A stretch of DNA of 64,000 nt from Luteibacter sp. 9135 (GTDB lineage: Bacteria; Pseudomonadota; Gammaproteobacteria; Xanthomonadales; Rhodanobacteraceae): the NCBI RefSeq assembly GCF_000745005.1, contig NZ_JQNB01000001.1, positions 124,001-188,000 on the forward strand, written 5' to 3'. The notes under the pieces are model-generated. The model was given only the letters and a program-made list of their open reading frames with translations. It ran no database searches and had not been told where the DNA came from. Numbering within the stretch: position 1 is the first letter of the stretch; each line of letters begins with the position of its first letter. Of the stretch, positions 37,120-47,218 are shown piece by piece. The translations under genes were made by a program, and so were the position numbers.

Positions 37120-39033
37120 TCAGGTAGCCGCGAAGAACGCGGTGACGTCGGCCAGCTCGCGTGTGCGCGGCATCGGCGGCAGGCTGGCGAGGAACAGTCG
37201 GCCATAGCCCTTGGTGCTCAGGCGCGGATCACACAGCACCAGCACGCCGCGGTCGTTGACGTCGCGGATCAGGCGGCCTGCGCCCTGCTTCAACGCGATC
37301 ACGGCAGTGGGTACCTGCCAGCCCATGAACGGATTGATGCCCGCTTCGTCGAGGGCTTCCAGGCGCGCCTGCAATACCGGATCGTCCGGCATGGCGAACG
37401 GCAGCTTGTCGATCACCACCACGCTCAATGCCTCGCCGGCCACGTCCACGCCCTCCCAGAAACTGGCCGCGCCCAGCAGCACGCCACGGCCGCTGGCCCG
37501 GAATTCCTCCAGCAGGCGATGGCGAGGCGCACTGCCCTGCACGAACAGCGGCCACGGCACGCGGCCTTCCAGCAACTCCGCCGCCCGGCGCAAGGCACGG
37601 TGCGAGGTGAACAGCAGGAACGCGCGACCGTCCGAGGCGTCCAGCACCGGACGGATCGCCGCGACCACCTTGTCGGTGAAATCGCGGGCTGCGGGGTCGG
37701 GCAGGTCTTTGGGCAGGTAGGCGAGCGCTTGACGCGCATAGTCGAACGGACTGTCGACGTGCAGCGTGCGAGGGTCCTCGATGCCCAACTGGCGGGCGAA
37801 ATGGCCGAAATCGCCCGCGATCGACAGCGTGGCCGAGGTGTGGATCCAGGCCGCATCGGTGGACGCCCGCATGGCACGCAGCGGGGATGCCAGGTCCAGC
37901 GGCGTCGCGTGCAGCGCGAAGCCGCGGGGGAACGTCTCGTACCAGCGCACGTCGCTGGCCGAGTGTTCCTCCGCGATGCGATCAAGGCGGAGGCTGAGCA
38001 TCTGCGCCCGCTCGAACACGTTGGCCAGCCCACGCGAGCGCTCGCCCAACGCGCCGAGCAGATCGGACAGCGCCGCCATCAGGTCGCGCAGCTCCGTCAA
38101 CAGCCCATGCACCGCGCCGTCGCGGTCCAGCGCGCCGAAGGGGCCCTTGGGCGGCAAGGGATCCATGGCCAGGCGCAGCCGCCGGATCAGATCCTGCACG
38201 GCTTCCACCGGCTCCAGCAACTGACTGGTGGCACCGGTGACGCCCTGCGCCTCGGCCAGGGCGTCGTGGGCCAGGTCGGTCATCTGCCGGGCACTGACGC
38301 TCTGCGAGAAGAACTGGCCCGCCAATTCCGGGATCTGGTGGGCCTCGTCCAGGATGAACGCGTCCGCGCCGGGCAGCAGTTCGCCGAAGCCGTCCTGCTT
38401 GAGGGCCAGGTCCGCCATCAGCAGATGGTGGTTGACCACCACGATATCGGCCTCCATCGCATCGCGCCGGGCCTTGACCACGTGGCAGTCGTCGAAGAAC
38501 GCGCACTCCGTGCCCAGGCAGTTTTCCGGCGTGGAGGTGACGCGCGGCCATACCGGGGAGTCCTCGGGGATATCGACCATTTCCATGCGGTCGCCGCAGC
38601 GCGTGCGGGCCGACCACGCCCGGATAGCCGAAAGCTGGGAGGCCAGCTGGCGGTCGGGGTTGCCCTCGCGGACGGACTGGTCCAGCCGGTAGAGGCACAG
38701 GTAGTTGGCCCGCCCCTTGAGCAGGCTGGTCCGGGCGCGACTGCCCAGCACGGCGTGGACACGCGGCAGGTCGCGGAAGAACAGCTGGTCCTGCAGGGCC
38801 TTGGTGCCGGTGGAAACGATGACCTTGCGCCCCGACATCAGGGCGGGCACAAGGTAGGCGAACGTCTTGCCGGTGCCGGTACCGGCCTCGGCGATCAGCA
38901 CGTCGCGCTCGGCGATCGCCGTGGACACGGCCTCGGCCATGCGCTGCTGGGCCTCGCGCGGGGCGAATCCCGGTACTTCACGGGCAAAGGGGCCCTCCGC
39001 GCCGAGGATCGCGGCCACTTCCGGTTCAGTCAT
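37120..39033 (-). CDS. DinG/YoaA-family iron-sulfur DNA helicase
   Basis: A 637-residue XPD-like 5'-3' helicase. Walker A is [11 protein letters not shown] (49-58), the Walker B/DEAH box is LDEAHQIPE (229-232), and four Cys likely hold a [4Fe-4S] cluster (113, 172, 177, 183). Helicase domain 2 has [15 protein letters not shown] and [15 protein letters not shown]. The length fits YoaA better than the longer DinG. In E. coli YoaA works with the polymerase III chi subunit HolC; holC is encoded about 5 kb away here. Divergent from valS with an 80-bp gap. Confidence 0.93.
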   Translation of the reverse strand: MTEPEVAAILGAEGPFAREVPGFAPREAQQRMAEAVSTAIAERDVLIAEAGTGTGKTFAYLVPALMSGRKVIVSTGTKALQDQLFFRDLPRVHAVLGSRARTSLLKGRANYLCLYRLDQSVREGNPDRQLASQLSAIRAWSARTRCGDRMEMVDIPEDSPVWPRVTSTPENCLGTECAFFDDCHVVKARRDAMEADIVVVNHHLLMADLALKQDGFGELLPGADAFILDEAHQIPELAGQFFSQSVSARQMTDLAHDALAEAQGVTGATSQLLEPVEAVQDLIRRLRLAMDPLPPKGPFGALDRDGAVHGLLTELRDLMAALSDLLGALGERSRGLANVFERAQMLSLRLDRIAEEHSASDVRWYETFPRGFALHATPLDLASPLRAMRASTDAAWIHTSATLSIAGDFGHFARQLGIEDPRTLHVDSPFDYARQALAYLPKDLPDPAARDFTDKVVAAIRPVLDASDGRAFLLFTSHRALRRAAELLEGRVPWPLFVQGSAPRHRLLEEFRASGRGVLLGAASFWEGVDVAGEALSVVVIDKLPFAMPDDPVLQARLEALDEAGINPFMGWQVPTAVIALKQGAGRLIRDVNDRGVLVLCDPRLSTKGYGRLFLASLPPMPRTRELADVTAFFAAT

Positions 39034-39113
39034 CCGCCAAGTATCGCCTACAATGGCCGTCTTTTCGTCTTCCAAAAGCGCGCCCCTTCGCGGCGCGATC
39101 CGAGAGCCCACAC

Positions 39114-41873
39114 ATGGACAAGAGTTTCGAGCCCAGCCAGATCGAGTCGAAGTGGTACGCCCGCTGGGAAGCCGACGGCTGCTTCAAGCCGTCCGGCAAG
39201 GGCACGCCGTACACGATCATGCTGCCGCCACCCAACGTGACCGGCACCCTGCACATGGGCCACGCGTTCCAGCACACGCTGATGGACACGCTGGTGCGCT
39301 ACCACCGCATGCGCGGCTACGACACCCTGTGGCAGCTGGGCACCGATCACGCCGGCATCGCCACCGAGATGGTGGTGACCCGCCAGCTCAACGCCGAGGG
39401 CAAGCAGCGCTCGGACTTCGACCGCGAAGCGTTCATCGCCCGCGTGTGGGAATGGAAAGCGGAATCCGGCGACACCATCGGCCGGCAGATGCGCCGACTG
39501 GGCGTCTCCGGCGACTGGTCGCGCGAGCGCTTCACCATGGACGAGGGCATGTCCGAAGCGGTGGTCGAGACCTTCGTCCGCCTCTCCGAGGAAGGCCTGA
39601 TCTACCGCGGCCAGAAGCTGGTCAACTGGGACCCGGTGCTGAAAACCGCGATTTCCGACCTGGAAGTGGTCAGCGAGGAAGAAGACGGCTCCATGTGGTC
39701 GATCCGCTATCCGCTGGCGGATGGCTCGGGCGAGCTGGTGGTCGCCACCACGCGTCCGGAAACCATGCTGGGCGACTCCGCCGTGGCCGTGCATCCGGAC
39801 GACGAGCGCTACGCGCACCTGGTCGGCAAGATGCTCGCCCTGCCCCTGTCCGACAGGCAGATCCCGATCATCGCCGACGACTACGTCGAGAAGGATTTCG
39901 GCACCGGCTGCGTGAAGATCACCCCCGCGCATGACTTCAACGACTACGCGGTCGGCCTGCGCCACGACCTGCCGATGATCAACATCTTCACCGACGAGGC
40001 GACCATCAACGACGCCGCGCCGGAGAAATACCGCGGCATGGACCGCTACGTCGCGCGCAAGGCCGTGCTTGCCGACCTGGAAGCGGCAGACCTGCTGGTT
40101 GAAACGAAGAAGCACAAGCTGCAGGTGCCGCGCGGCGACCGCAGCGGGCAGGTCATCGAGCCGTATCTCACCTGGCAGTGGTTCGTGAAGATGGACACCC
40201 TGGCCGCCCGCGGCCTGGAACTGGTCGAGCAGGGCCACGTGAAGTTCGTGCCCGAGAACTGGATCAGCACCTACCGCCACTGGCTGGGCAACATCCAGGA
40301 TTGGTGCATCAGCCGCCAGCTGACCTGGGGCCATCGCATCCCCGCCTGGTATACCGACACGGGCAGCGTCATCGTGGCCCGCGACGACACCGAGGCATCC
40401 GCCAAGGCTGCCGCGCAGGGCTACACCGGCGCGCTGCGCCGCGACGACGACGTGCTGGAAACCTGGTTCTCGTCCGGACTGTGGAGTCATTCCACGCTGG
40501 GCTGGCCCAACCCCGAGCGCCAGGCCGAACTGGGCTTCGACCGCTACCTGCCGTCCAGCGTGCTCGTCACCGGCTTCGACATCATCTTCTTCTGGGTCGC
40601 CCGGATGATCATGCTGACCGACCACTTCACCGGCGAGGTGCCCTTCAAGGACGTCTATGTCACAGGCCTGATCCGCGACAAGGACGGCCAAAAGATGTCC
40701 AAGTCCAAGGGCAACGTGCTGGACCCGCTCGACATCATCGACGGCATCAGCCTGGACGACCTGCTGGCCAAGCGCACCCGCGGCCTGATGCAGCCGAAGA
40801 TGGCCGAGAAGATCGAGAAGTCCACGCGCAAGGAATTCGGAGAGGGCATCCCCGCCTTCGGCGCCGACGCGCTGCGCTTCACCTTCGCCTCGCTGGCCAC
40901 GCACGGCCGCGACATCAAGTTCGACCTGGAGCGCGCTGGCGGCTACAAGGCCTTCGTCAACAAGCTGTGGAACGCCTCGCGCTTCGTGCTGATGAACCTC
41001 GGCGAAGATGCCCGTATCGCGCCCGTGCCCCCGGCGACCGAGGCGGAGCGCTGGATCCTCACCCGCCTGCGCGACACGCTGGCCATGGTGAAGGAACAGC
41101 TCGCCGCGTACCGCTTCGACCTCGCCGCGCAGGCGCTCTACGAGTTCACCTGGAACGAGTTCTGCGACTGGTTCCTCGAACTGTCCAAGCCCGCGCTGGC
41201 CGGCACCGACGCCGCCGCCATCGCCTCCACCCGCTACACGCTGGTCCACGTGCTGGAAACGCTGCTGCGCGCGCTGCATCCGATGATCCCCTTCGTCACC
41301 GAGGAAATCTGGCAGCACGTGCGTCCGCTGCTTGGTATCGAGGGCACCACGATCATGCTGCGCCCCTACCCGGAAGCCGCCGATATCGAAGGCGACGATG
41401 CCGCCACGGCCGAGATCGAATGGGTCAAGGGCGTGCTGACCGGCGTGCGTCGTATCCGTGCGGAAATGAACATCGCCCCGGGCAAAGTCATCCCGCTGCT
41501 GTTCGCGGACGGCGATGCGGCCGATCGCGCACGCGCCGCCAAGTTCGCTGCGCAGATCGCGTTCCTCGGCCGCGTGGAAACGCCTGTCTGGGTCGACGGT
41601 GAAGAACCTGCCGCAGCCGCCGCCGTGGTGGGCGGCATGCGTGCGTTGATCCCACTGGAAGGCCTGATCGACGTGGGTGCGGAGAAAGCGCGCCTGGCCA
41701 AGGAGATCGCACGCATCGAGGGTGAGGTGCGCAAGTGCGAAGGGAAGCTGGGCAATGCCAGTTTCGTCGCCAATGCGCCGGCCGAGGTGGTGGCGCAGGA
41801 GCGCCAGCGCATCGCCGACTGGACACGGCAGGCGGATGCGATGCGGGAACAGGCTAGGAAGCTGGGGGGTTGA
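39114..41873 (+). CDS. valS: Valyl-tRNA synthetase
   Basis: A class I synthetase that charges tRNA-Val and edits mischarged Thr. The 919-residue protein has [15 protein letters not shown] with the HIGH-type HMGH at 47-50, the KMSKS loop at 527-531, the editing domain between, and a C-terminal coiled-coil arm from about residue 850. The start at 39114 begins with the usual [14 protein letters not shown]. In E. coli it follows pepA-holC on the same strand; here it is convergent with holC, and a 2.2-kb repeat and IS region separates them. Confidence 0.97.
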   Translation: MDKSFEPSQIESKWYARWEADGCFKPSGKGTPYTIMLPPPNVTGTLHMGHAFQHTLMDTLVRYHRMRGYDTLWQLGTDHAGIATEMVVTRQLNAEGKQRSDFDREAFIARVWEWKAESGDTIGRQMRRLGVSGDWSRERFTMDEGMSEAVVETFVRLSEEGLIYRGQKLVNWDPVLKTAISDLEVVSEEEDGSMWSIRYPLADGSGELVVATTRPETMLGDSAVAVHPDDERYAHLVGKMLALPLSDRQIPIIADDYVEKDFGTGCVKITPAHDFNDYAVGLRHDLPMINIFTDEATINDAAPEKYRGMDRYVARKAVLADLEAADLLVETKKHKLQVPRGDRSGQVIEPYLTWQWFVKMDTLAARGLELVEQGHVKFVPENWISTYRHWLGNIQDWCISRQLTWGHRIPAWYTDTGSVIVARDDTEASAKAAAQGYTGALRRDDDVLETWFSSGLWSHSTLGWPNPERQAELGFDRYLPSSVLVTGFDIIFFWVARMIMLTDHFTGEVPFKDVYVTGLIRDKDGQKMSKSKGNVLDPLDIIDGISLDDLLAKRTRGLMQPKMAEKIEKSTRKEFGEGIPAFGADALRFTFASLATHGRDIKFDLERAGGYKAFVNKLWNASRFVLMNLGEDARIAPVPPATEAERWILTRLRDTLAMVKEQLAAYRFDLAAQALYEFTWNEFCDWFLELSKPALAGTDAAAIASTRYTLVHVLETLLRALHPMIPFVTEEIWQHVRPLLGIEGTTIMLRPYPEAADIEGDDAATAEIEWVKGVLTGVRRIRAEMNIAPGKVIPLLFADGDAADRARAAKFAAQIAFLGRVETPVWVDGEEPAAAAAVVGGMRALIPLEGLIDVGAEKARLAKEIARIEGEVRKCEGKLGNASFVANAPAEVVAQERQRIADWTRQADAMREQARKLGG

Positions 41874-41897
41874 GCGGCTGGCTCTAGGAGGGTTGGC

Positions 41898-41957
41898 TTT
41901 GGAGCGAGAGCCGGGAGCTTGGAGCAAGAGCCGGCGGCTTGGAGCAAGAGCCGGCGG
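41898..41957 (+). repeat. Three tandem 20-bp units at the end of repeat C
   Basis: CTTGGAGCAAGAGCCGGCGG occurs at 41918-41937 and 41938-41957, preceded by a diverged copy at 41898-41917. The unit is the outer end of the long repeat, so its edge has been amplified just as at 13990-14024. Confidence 0.8.
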
Positions 41958-41990
41958 GTTGAGCTTGCCCCGGTTTAATGGACACTCAAG

Positions 41991-42809
41991 TTATGGGATA
42001 GCAGCTTCGGTCGCCGCAGGCGATCGATAGCCGTTGGTCGAGTGTAAGCGCTGCCGGTTATAAAACACTTCGATGTATTCAAAAACCACGTGGCGTGCCT
42101 CCTCGATCGAGGCGTAGCGGCGTGGGGCTGCGATCTCGCACTTCAACGTACTGAAGAAGCTCTCAGCCACCGCGTTGTCCCAACACTCGCCGCGCCGGCT
42201 CATGCTTACCCGCATACCCAGTCGAGCGAGTTCGGCCTGATAGGCCGCGCTCGTGTACTGACTGCCCTGGTCGGAGTGATGGAGCACTCCCTGCGCCGAA
42301 CCGCGCTGGCCTACGGCCATGCGCAAAGCCTGCAAGGGCAAGTCGGTATGCATAGTCGCAGCCGTTGCGTGGCCAATCACTCGCCGGGCGTACAGATCGA
42401 TCACGACGGCCAGATACATTGGACCCTGTTGCGTGGCGAACTGTGTCATGTCCGTTACCCAGACCTGATCAGGCGCGGCCGTGGTGAAGCATCGATCAAC
42501 ATGGTTATCGGCCACCGCGGACACCGTGGCGGCCCGTCGTGATGCCTTGCTTGTACGCCAGCTGCGCCCGACGAGACCGCCCTGGCGCATCAAGCGGGCG
42601 GTCGCATGGCGCCCCAGGCTCAGCCCCTGCTCACGAGCCAGATGCCATAGCCGGGGACTGCCGTAAAGCCCTCGGCTGCGCTCATGCAACTGCTTCAGCT
42701 GCGCCAGGTGCTGGCGGTCACGAAGCACGCGGGGGCTCGGATGCTTTTGGCGATGCCGCCAGGCATAGAAGCTGTTGCGACCCACCTCGAGCAGCCGGCA
42801 GAGGACCAC
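41991..42809 (-). CDS. IS3-family transposase OrfB (DDE domain)
   Basis: The catalytic half of the transposase. The rve-type core has VWVTDMTQFATQQG (first Asp), HHSDQGSQYTS (second Asp) and RRGECWDNAVAESFF with the Glu, ending in a VFYNRQRLHSTNGYRSP tail. The first in-frame ATG gives 272 residues, but in IS3 elements this frame is read as an OrfA-OrfB fusion by -1 frameshifting. The frame opens upstream at the A7 run (42884-42890 on this strand), so the real product likely spans from OrfA. Confidence 0.92.
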   Translation of the reverse strand: MVLCRLLEVGRNSFYAWRHRQKHPSPRVLRDRQHLAQLKQLHERSRGLYGSPRLWHLAREQGLSLGRHATARLMRQGGLVGRSWRTSKASRRAATVSAVADNHVDRCFTTAAPDQVWVTDMTQFATQQGPMYLAVVIDLYARRVIGHATAATMHTDLPLQALRMAVGQRGSAQGVLHHSDQGSQYTSAAYQAELARLGMRVSMSRRGECWDNAVAESFFSTLKCEIAAPRRYASIEEARHVVFEYIEVFYNRQRLHSTNGYRSPAATEAAIP

Positions 42810-42850
42810 GATGGAGTACGACGCGCTCTCCGCTTCGATAAACCGGCATC

Positions 42851-43156
42851 TCAGCTCGATTCCTTGGCGAAGAACGCCGTCGCTTTTTTTAGGATGTCAC
42901 GCTCCATCCGCAGGATCTCGTTCTCGCGTCGAAGCTGCTGTATCTCGGCCTGCTCGGCCGTCAGCGGAACGGCGGGGGGCGATCGCGAAGGCGCTCCAGA
43001 ACCGGCTTGAACCTTCTCGATCCAGCGCCTGAAGACACTCTCGACCAGATCCAGGTCACGGCATACCCGAGACACCGGCTGACCTCGCTCAAGGACCAGG
43101 GCAACCGCGCCGGCCTTGAAATCAGGTGTGAACTGACGACGAATTCTTTTTGACAT
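42851..43156 (-). CDS. IS3-family transposase OrfA (helix-turn-helix)
   Basis: A 101-residue DNA-binding regulator half: MSKRIRRQFTPDFKAGAVAL, a helix-turn-helix around SRVCRDLDLVESVFRRW, and a leucine-zipper-like LTAEQAEIQQLRRENEILR. Near its end, KKATAFFAKESS, the codons run through a slippery A7G stretch (42884-42890), the standard site for -1 frameshifting into OrfB. Confidence 0.92.
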   Translation of the reverse strand: MSKRIRRQFTPDFKAGAVALVLERGQPVSRVCRDLDLVESVFRRWIEKVQAGSGAPSRSPPAVPLTAEQAEIQQLRRENEILRMERDILKKATAFFAKESS

Positions 43157-43559
43157 GGGACACCTCTGAACGAACCTTACGGCTCACGATGGGTGTCCAT
43201 CAAATCCGGGCAAGCTCAGGTGCCACCCTCGTGGCCACGCCTGCGGCGACCCGTCAAGGAAAGGCCGCTCCGCGGCCGTATCTCTATTCCCCTTCGGGGC
43301 GGGTCGGGCTTCGCACGGGGATTTTCGATTCGCCATCCATGGCTCAGCGAAAATGGTCGGCCGTCCTGGCCGGCCCCCTTCGGGCCTTGTCCGTTCGATG
43401 CCCTCGCCTACGGCTACCGGCCCCGAGGGTGGCACCCGCCGGCTCTTTCCAGCACTGAGGTTGCGTGTGGGGAGAGCGAAGATCCGCGTTTCGCTTCGTT
43501 GCTGGGAACGCTCGCTTGCCTGCTTTGCATGGCATCGGTCGCCTTAGGTCTGTCCAGGG

Positions 43560-43583
43560 TTCGCGCACGTGCGTGCGCTCCTA
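43560..43583 (-). repeat. REP-like hairpin, GCGCAC/GTGCGC type
   Basis: On the minus strand GTAGGAGC is followed by a GCGCAC / GTGCGC stem. It heads the reverse module of repeat C. Confidence 0.7.
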
Positions 43584-43639
43584 CCCCCCCAGCCGGCGGA
43601 TCATGCGTTGGGTATTCCACGGCTTGCCCTACCCCTGGG

Positions 43640-43663
43640 GTAGGAGCCCACGATGTGGGCGAA
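43640..43663 (+). repeat. REP-like hairpin, GCCCAC/GTGGGC type
   Basis: GTAGGAGC head with GCCCAC / GTGGGC around GAT. It heads the forward module of repeat C. Confidence 0.72.
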
Positions 43664-44029
43664 AAGCCAACAAAGCGGCGACGCCATACCGTGCACGTCT
43701 GCGACCGCTCGCGTCACAACCCACCTCAATCTTGGAAAGAGCCGGCGGGTAGCCCCCTCGGGGCCGGTAGCCGCAGGCGAGGGATTCGAACGGAAAAAGC
43801 CCGAAGGGGGCCGGCCAGGACGGCCGGCCGTTTCCGCTGAGCCATGGATGGCGAATCGGAAACCTCCGTTCGAAGCCCGACCCGGGCCCGAAGGGCAATA
43901 GACAAACGGCCGCGGAGCGGCCTTTCCTTAGCGGGTCGCCGCAGGCGTGGCACCGAGGGGGCTACCCGCCGGCTCTTGCTCGAGGGGTTCGGCTTTACGG
44001 CTTTGCCGCTTTACCGCTTCGTTGGTTTT

Positions 44030-44053
44030 TCGCGCACATCGTGCGCTCCTACC
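44030..44053 (-). repeat. REP-like hairpin, GCGCAC/GTGCGC type
   Basis: On the minus strand a GTAGGAGC head and GCGCAC/GTGCGC stem with loop GAT. It lies just outside repeat C, downstream of holC. Confidence 0.7.
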
Positions 44054-44090
44054 CGCAAATCGTGCGGTCATGCCGGTACATCGCGCGGTC

Positions 44091-44513
44091 CTACATGTCG
44101 TGCTTGTTCACTTCGAAGCCGGCTTTTTTGTATTCGGTCCAGCGCGAGCGTGAGCCCTCGCGCTCGGCGGGATCCGCTGCGACCACCTCGAGCACGCGGT
44201 CGAACTGCCCTGGTGCGCAGACCTCGCGCAGGTTGATCACCATCGGCCGGTCGGCGGTTTCCACGCCGGGCGGCACGATCAGCACCGCGGTGTTGGCGTC
44301 ATCGTCATCCCCCGCCAGTTGGTGGGGGATGAAGGCGTTCTCGTCGAACGCCCACAGGTATTCGTCGATGGCCTCGGCCTGCTCGAAGTCGCGGGTGAGG
44401 ATCAGCGTCGGCTGCTGGGCTCCGAAGGCGCGCCGGGTCAGCTCGCAGACCAGCAGCAGGGGATCCTCGCGGAAACGCGGCTTGTCGATCAGGTAGAAGT
44501 CGGCGCGCGGCAT
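44091..44513 (-). CDS. holC: DNA polymerase III chi subunit
   Basis: A 140-residue clamp-loader accessory protein that binds SSB and, with psi, tethers the replicase; in E. coli it also partners YoaA helicase. It begins MPRADFYLIDKPRFREDPLL and shows LTRRAFGAQQPTLILTRDFE and DEYLWAFDENAFIPHQLAG, typical of HolC. It lies 10 bp after pepA on the same strand, the normal arrangement. Confidence 0.94.
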   Translation of the reverse strand: MPRADFYLIDKPRFREDPLLLVCELTRRAFGAQQPTLILTRDFEQAEAIDEYLWAFDENAFIPHQLAGDDDDANTAVLIVPPGVETADRPMVINLREVCAPGQFDRVLEVVAADPAEREGSRSRWTEYKKAGFEVNKHDM

Positions 44514-44523
44514 GGGTGCGGGA

Positions 44524-46017
44524 TCAGCCGGCCGCGGCGACGCGGTCGAGCAGCCACTGGGTCAGCAGCGGCACGGGACGGCCGGTGGCCATGCCCTTGC
44601 GGCCTTCGTCCCACGCGGTGCCGGCGATGTCGAGGTGGGCCCAGCGACGGCCCTCGGTGAAACGGGCCAGGAAGCAACCCGCCGTGATCGCACCGGCGTA
44701 CTTGCCGCCGATGTTGGCCACGTCGGCGAAGCCGGAATCGAGCTGGCTCTGGTAGTCGTCCCACAGTGGCAGGCGCCAGGCGCGATCGAGCGTGGCCTCA
44801 CCGGCCGCCAGCAGTTCGGCGGAGAGCGATTCGTCCTTGGTCATCAGGCCACTGGCATGCTTGCCCAGCGCGACGACGCAGGCGCCGGTGAGGGTGGCGG
44901 CGTCGATCATGGTGTGCGGGTCGAAGCGCTTGCCGGTGTAGGTCAGCGCGTCGCAGAGAATCAGACGACCTTCCGCGTCCGTGTTCAGCACCTCGATGGT
45001 GATGCCGGCCAGGCTGGTCAGCACATCGCCGGGGCGATAGCTGTCACCGTCCGGCATGTTCTCCACGGCTGGGACCACGCAGACCAGGTTGACCGCCAGC
45101 TTCAGCTTCACGGCGGCGACGAACGCGCCGAGTACGCCGGCGGCGCCGCACATGTCGAACTTCATTTCTTCCATACCCGGGCCCGGCTTGAGGCTGACGC
45201 CGCCCGTATCGAAGGTGATGCCCTTGCCGACGAACGCGTAGGGGCGCTCGCCTTCCTTGCCGCCGTTCCACTGCAGGATGACCAGGCGCGGGGCATTGGC
45301 CGAGCCGCGGGCCACGGCCAGCAGCGAGCCGAAGCCTTCACGCTCCATGTCGGCGCGATCGAGGGCTTCGAAGGTCACGCCTTCGTGGGCGTCGGCGAAG
45401 GCCTTGGCCTGGTCGGCGATGTAATCGGGGTTGCAGATGTTGGGCGGCAGGTTGCCCAGTTCCTTGGCGTAGCGCACGCCCTCGGCGATGGCGCGGGCCT
45501 CGGCCAGGCCGGCTTCGCCATCGGCGGGGCCGACCAGGGTCACCGAGGCCAGTTCGGGCACCGCCTTGTCGCGCGGCTTCACCGTGGCGGTGTAGCGGTA
45601 GGCGGCGTGATCGGTGGCCAGCGCGGCGACACGGACGCGCCAGGCGGCGTCGCGGCCGGGGACCTCGACCTCGGGCAACCAGCTGGTGGCCTCGGTGACC
45701 GGCAGGCGGCCCACGGCACGGGCGGCTTCCAGGGTGACGCGCTGGTAGCGGGCCGCGTCGAAGGTTTTCTGCGGGCCCAGGCCGACCACCAGCACGCGGG
45801 CGGCGGCGACGCCGGCCGGGTGCAGCAGCGTGACCAGGTTACCGACCTTGCCGGTGATGTCACCGGCCTCGACCAGGCGCTTGATCGCGCCCTGGGCCGC
45901 GGTGTCGATGCGCGCCGCGGCGCTGGTCAGGACACCGTTCTCGTAAACGCCGACCACCGCGACCGGGGTGGCGGTCGAGTCTGGAGCGCTGGAACCGAGG
46001 CTGAACTGAACTGACAT
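44524..46017 (-). CDS. pepA: Leucyl aminopeptidase PepA
   Basis: An M17 two-metal aminopeptidase, which in E. coli also acts as a DNA-binding architectural protein in Xer recombination. The 497-residue protein has the signature [14 protein letters not shown], with metal ligands also around [15 protein letters not shown] and [15 protein letters not shown] at 46017 is preferred; the open frame continues 78 bp upstream without family similarity. Divergent from lptF with a 97-bp gap. Confidence 0.96.
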   Translation of the reverse strand: MSVQFSLGSSAPDSTATPVAVVGVYENGVLTSAAARIDTAAQGAIKRLVEAGDITGKVGNLVTLLHPAGVAAARVLVVGLGPQKTFDAARYQRVTLEAARAVGRLPVTEATSWLPEVEVPGRDAAWRVRVAALATDHAAYRYTATVKPRDKAVPELASVTLVGPADGEAGLAEARAIAEGVRYAKELGNLPPNICNPDYIADQAKAFADAHEGVTFEALDRADMEREGFGSLLAVARGSANAPRLVILQWNGGKEGERPYAFVGKGITFDTGGVSLKPGPGMEEMKFDMCGAAGVLGAFVAAVKLKLAVNLVCVVPAVENMPDGDSYRPGDVLTSLAGITIEVLNTDAEGRLILCDALTYTGKRFDPHTMIDAATLTGACVVALGKHASGLMTKDESLSAELLAAGEATLDRAWRLPLWDDYQSQLDSGFADVANIGGKYAGAITAGCFLARFTEGRRWAHLDIAGTAWDEGRKGMATGRPVPLLTQWLLDRVAAAG

Positions 46018-46114
46018 AGCTAATCGTCCTGTAAAAGCCCGCCGGGGCCCGGACAGGCTAGACTTGAGGTTTGCCGGCCAGGACTGACGCGGCACGAACC
46101 GCCAATTCTACCAA

Positions 46115-47218
46115 ATGCTCAGCATCCTCGACCGCTATTTCCTGCGTGAACTTGCCTACGGTGTCATAGCGACGGCCGTGGTCCTGCTCGTCATCTTCTC
46201 CGGTGGCGCCTTTGCCAACGTCCTGCAGAAGGTCGCCAACGGCAGTATCCAGCCCAGCGTGATGTTCGAGGTGCTGGGCCTGCAGATGGTCGACCTGCTC
46301 TCGACCCTGCTGCCGATGTCCGCCTTCCTGGGCACCCTGATCGCCCTGGGCCGCATGTACCGCGAAAGCGAGATGCACGTGCTGGCCTCGTCCGGCATGG
46401 GCCCCCGCGGCATGCTGCGCCCGGCCACCCTGCTGGCGGTGATGGCCACGCTGGTGGTGGGCACGGTGTCGCTGTGGCTCGGTCCCCTTTCCGCGCGCAC
46501 GGCCGACCAGGTGATCGCCGCGGCCAACAAGTCCGTGATCGCCGCGGGCCTGGATGCCGGCCGCTTCACCGAGTTGCCGGGCAAGGGCGGCATCATCTTC
46601 GTCGACACGCTCAGCCGCGACGGCACGGTACTGGGCAAGACCTTCCTGGCTACCGACCGTACCGACGGCAACGGCAACCCGCAGGTACGCGTGGTCAGCG
46701 CCAAGAGCGGCCGCATGTACCAGGAAAGCGACGGCCAGAACCGCTTCCTCGCCCTCTACGACGGCTGGCAGTTCGAGGTGCCGCTGGCGGCCGACAACTG
46801 GCGGCGGATGAAATACGAGCGCAACGACGCCTCGCTGTCGTCTATCGTGGACGACGACGAGGATACGGACCCGGCCCACGAGTCCACCATGGCCCAGCTG
46901 TTCAAGGCCGGCACCCCGGAGGCCCTGGGCGAGCTGGTTTCGCGCTTCGCCGCTCCCGTCAGCACGCTGGTGCTGATGATGATGGTGCTGCCGATGTCCA
47001 AGCAGGCCCCGCGCGATGCCCGCTACGGGCGCCTGCTGATCGCGGTGCTGACCTACTTCCTCTACGTCATCTGGCAGCTGATCGCCCGCGCGCAGATCAT
47101 CAAGGGCCACCTGCATACCTCGGTGCCGGTGTGGATACTGCACATCGTCGTGTTCGGCGTGGCCGCCTGGTATTTCTGGAAGCAGAACTCGCCGCGCCGC
47201 ATCAAGGGAGCCGCCTGA
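46115..47218 (+). CDS. lptF: LPS export permease LptF
   Basis: An inner-membrane subunit of the LptB2FG transporter that extracts LPS for export. The 367 residues have the family layout: three N-terminal helices, a periplasmic beta domain (about 130-270) and three C-terminal helices. MLSILDRYFLRELAYGV and LGRMYRESEMHVLASSGMG are typical. The ATG of lptG overlaps its stop by one base, so both subunits are coupled. Confidence 0.96.
   Translation: MLSILDRYFLRELAYGVIATAVVLLVIFSGGAFANVLQKVANGSIQPSVMFEVLGLQMVDLLSTLLPMSAFLGTLIALGRMYRESEMHVLASSGMGPRGMLRPATLLAVMATLVVGTVSLWLGPLSARTADQVIAAANKSVIAAGLDAGRFTELPGKGGIIFVDTLSRDGTVLGKTFLATDRTDGNGNPQVRVVSAKSGRMYQESDGQNRFLALYDGWQFEVPLAADNWRRMKYERNDASLSSIVDDDEDTDPAHESTMAQLFKAGTPEALGELVSRFAAPVSTLVLMMMVLPMSKQAPRDARYGRLLIAVLTYFLYVIWQLIARAQIIKGHLHTSVPVWILHIVVFGVAAWYFWKQNSPRRIKGAA

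Larger units (their letters stand above)
41960..43218 (-). mobile_element. Complete IS3-family insertion sequence, 1259 bp
   Basis: The ends are imperfect inverted repeats of about 26 bp, both starting TGAGCTTGCCC. The element is flanked by the direct repeat GGT (41957-41959 and 43219-43221), the expected target duplication. Removing the element and one GGT restores a repeat-core end like that of copy B. Both reading frames and the slippery frameshift site are intact, so the element may be active. Confidence 0.92.
41939..43982. repeat. Full copy (C) of the long structured repeat unit, split by an IS
   Basis: Without the IS (41960-43218) and one copy of its target duplication the unit is about 780 bp. 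It contains a reverse core (41948 to 43445), a reverse REP-headed module (about 43446-43583), a forward REP-headed module (about 43584-43738) and a forward core (43739-43975). This is the same order as the reverse complement of copy B. Core stems include ATTTTCG (43321-43327) with CGAAAAT (43348-43354), and GTTTCCG (43830-43836) with CGGAAAC (43857-43863). The right half matches copy A. Apart from the IS genes the stretch 41874-44090 has no credible gene. Confidence 0.88.

Noticed and set aside
42090..42542. Plus-strand open frame inside the IS3-family element
   Set aside because: It lies opposite the well-supported OrfB transposase and its product has no recognisable features.
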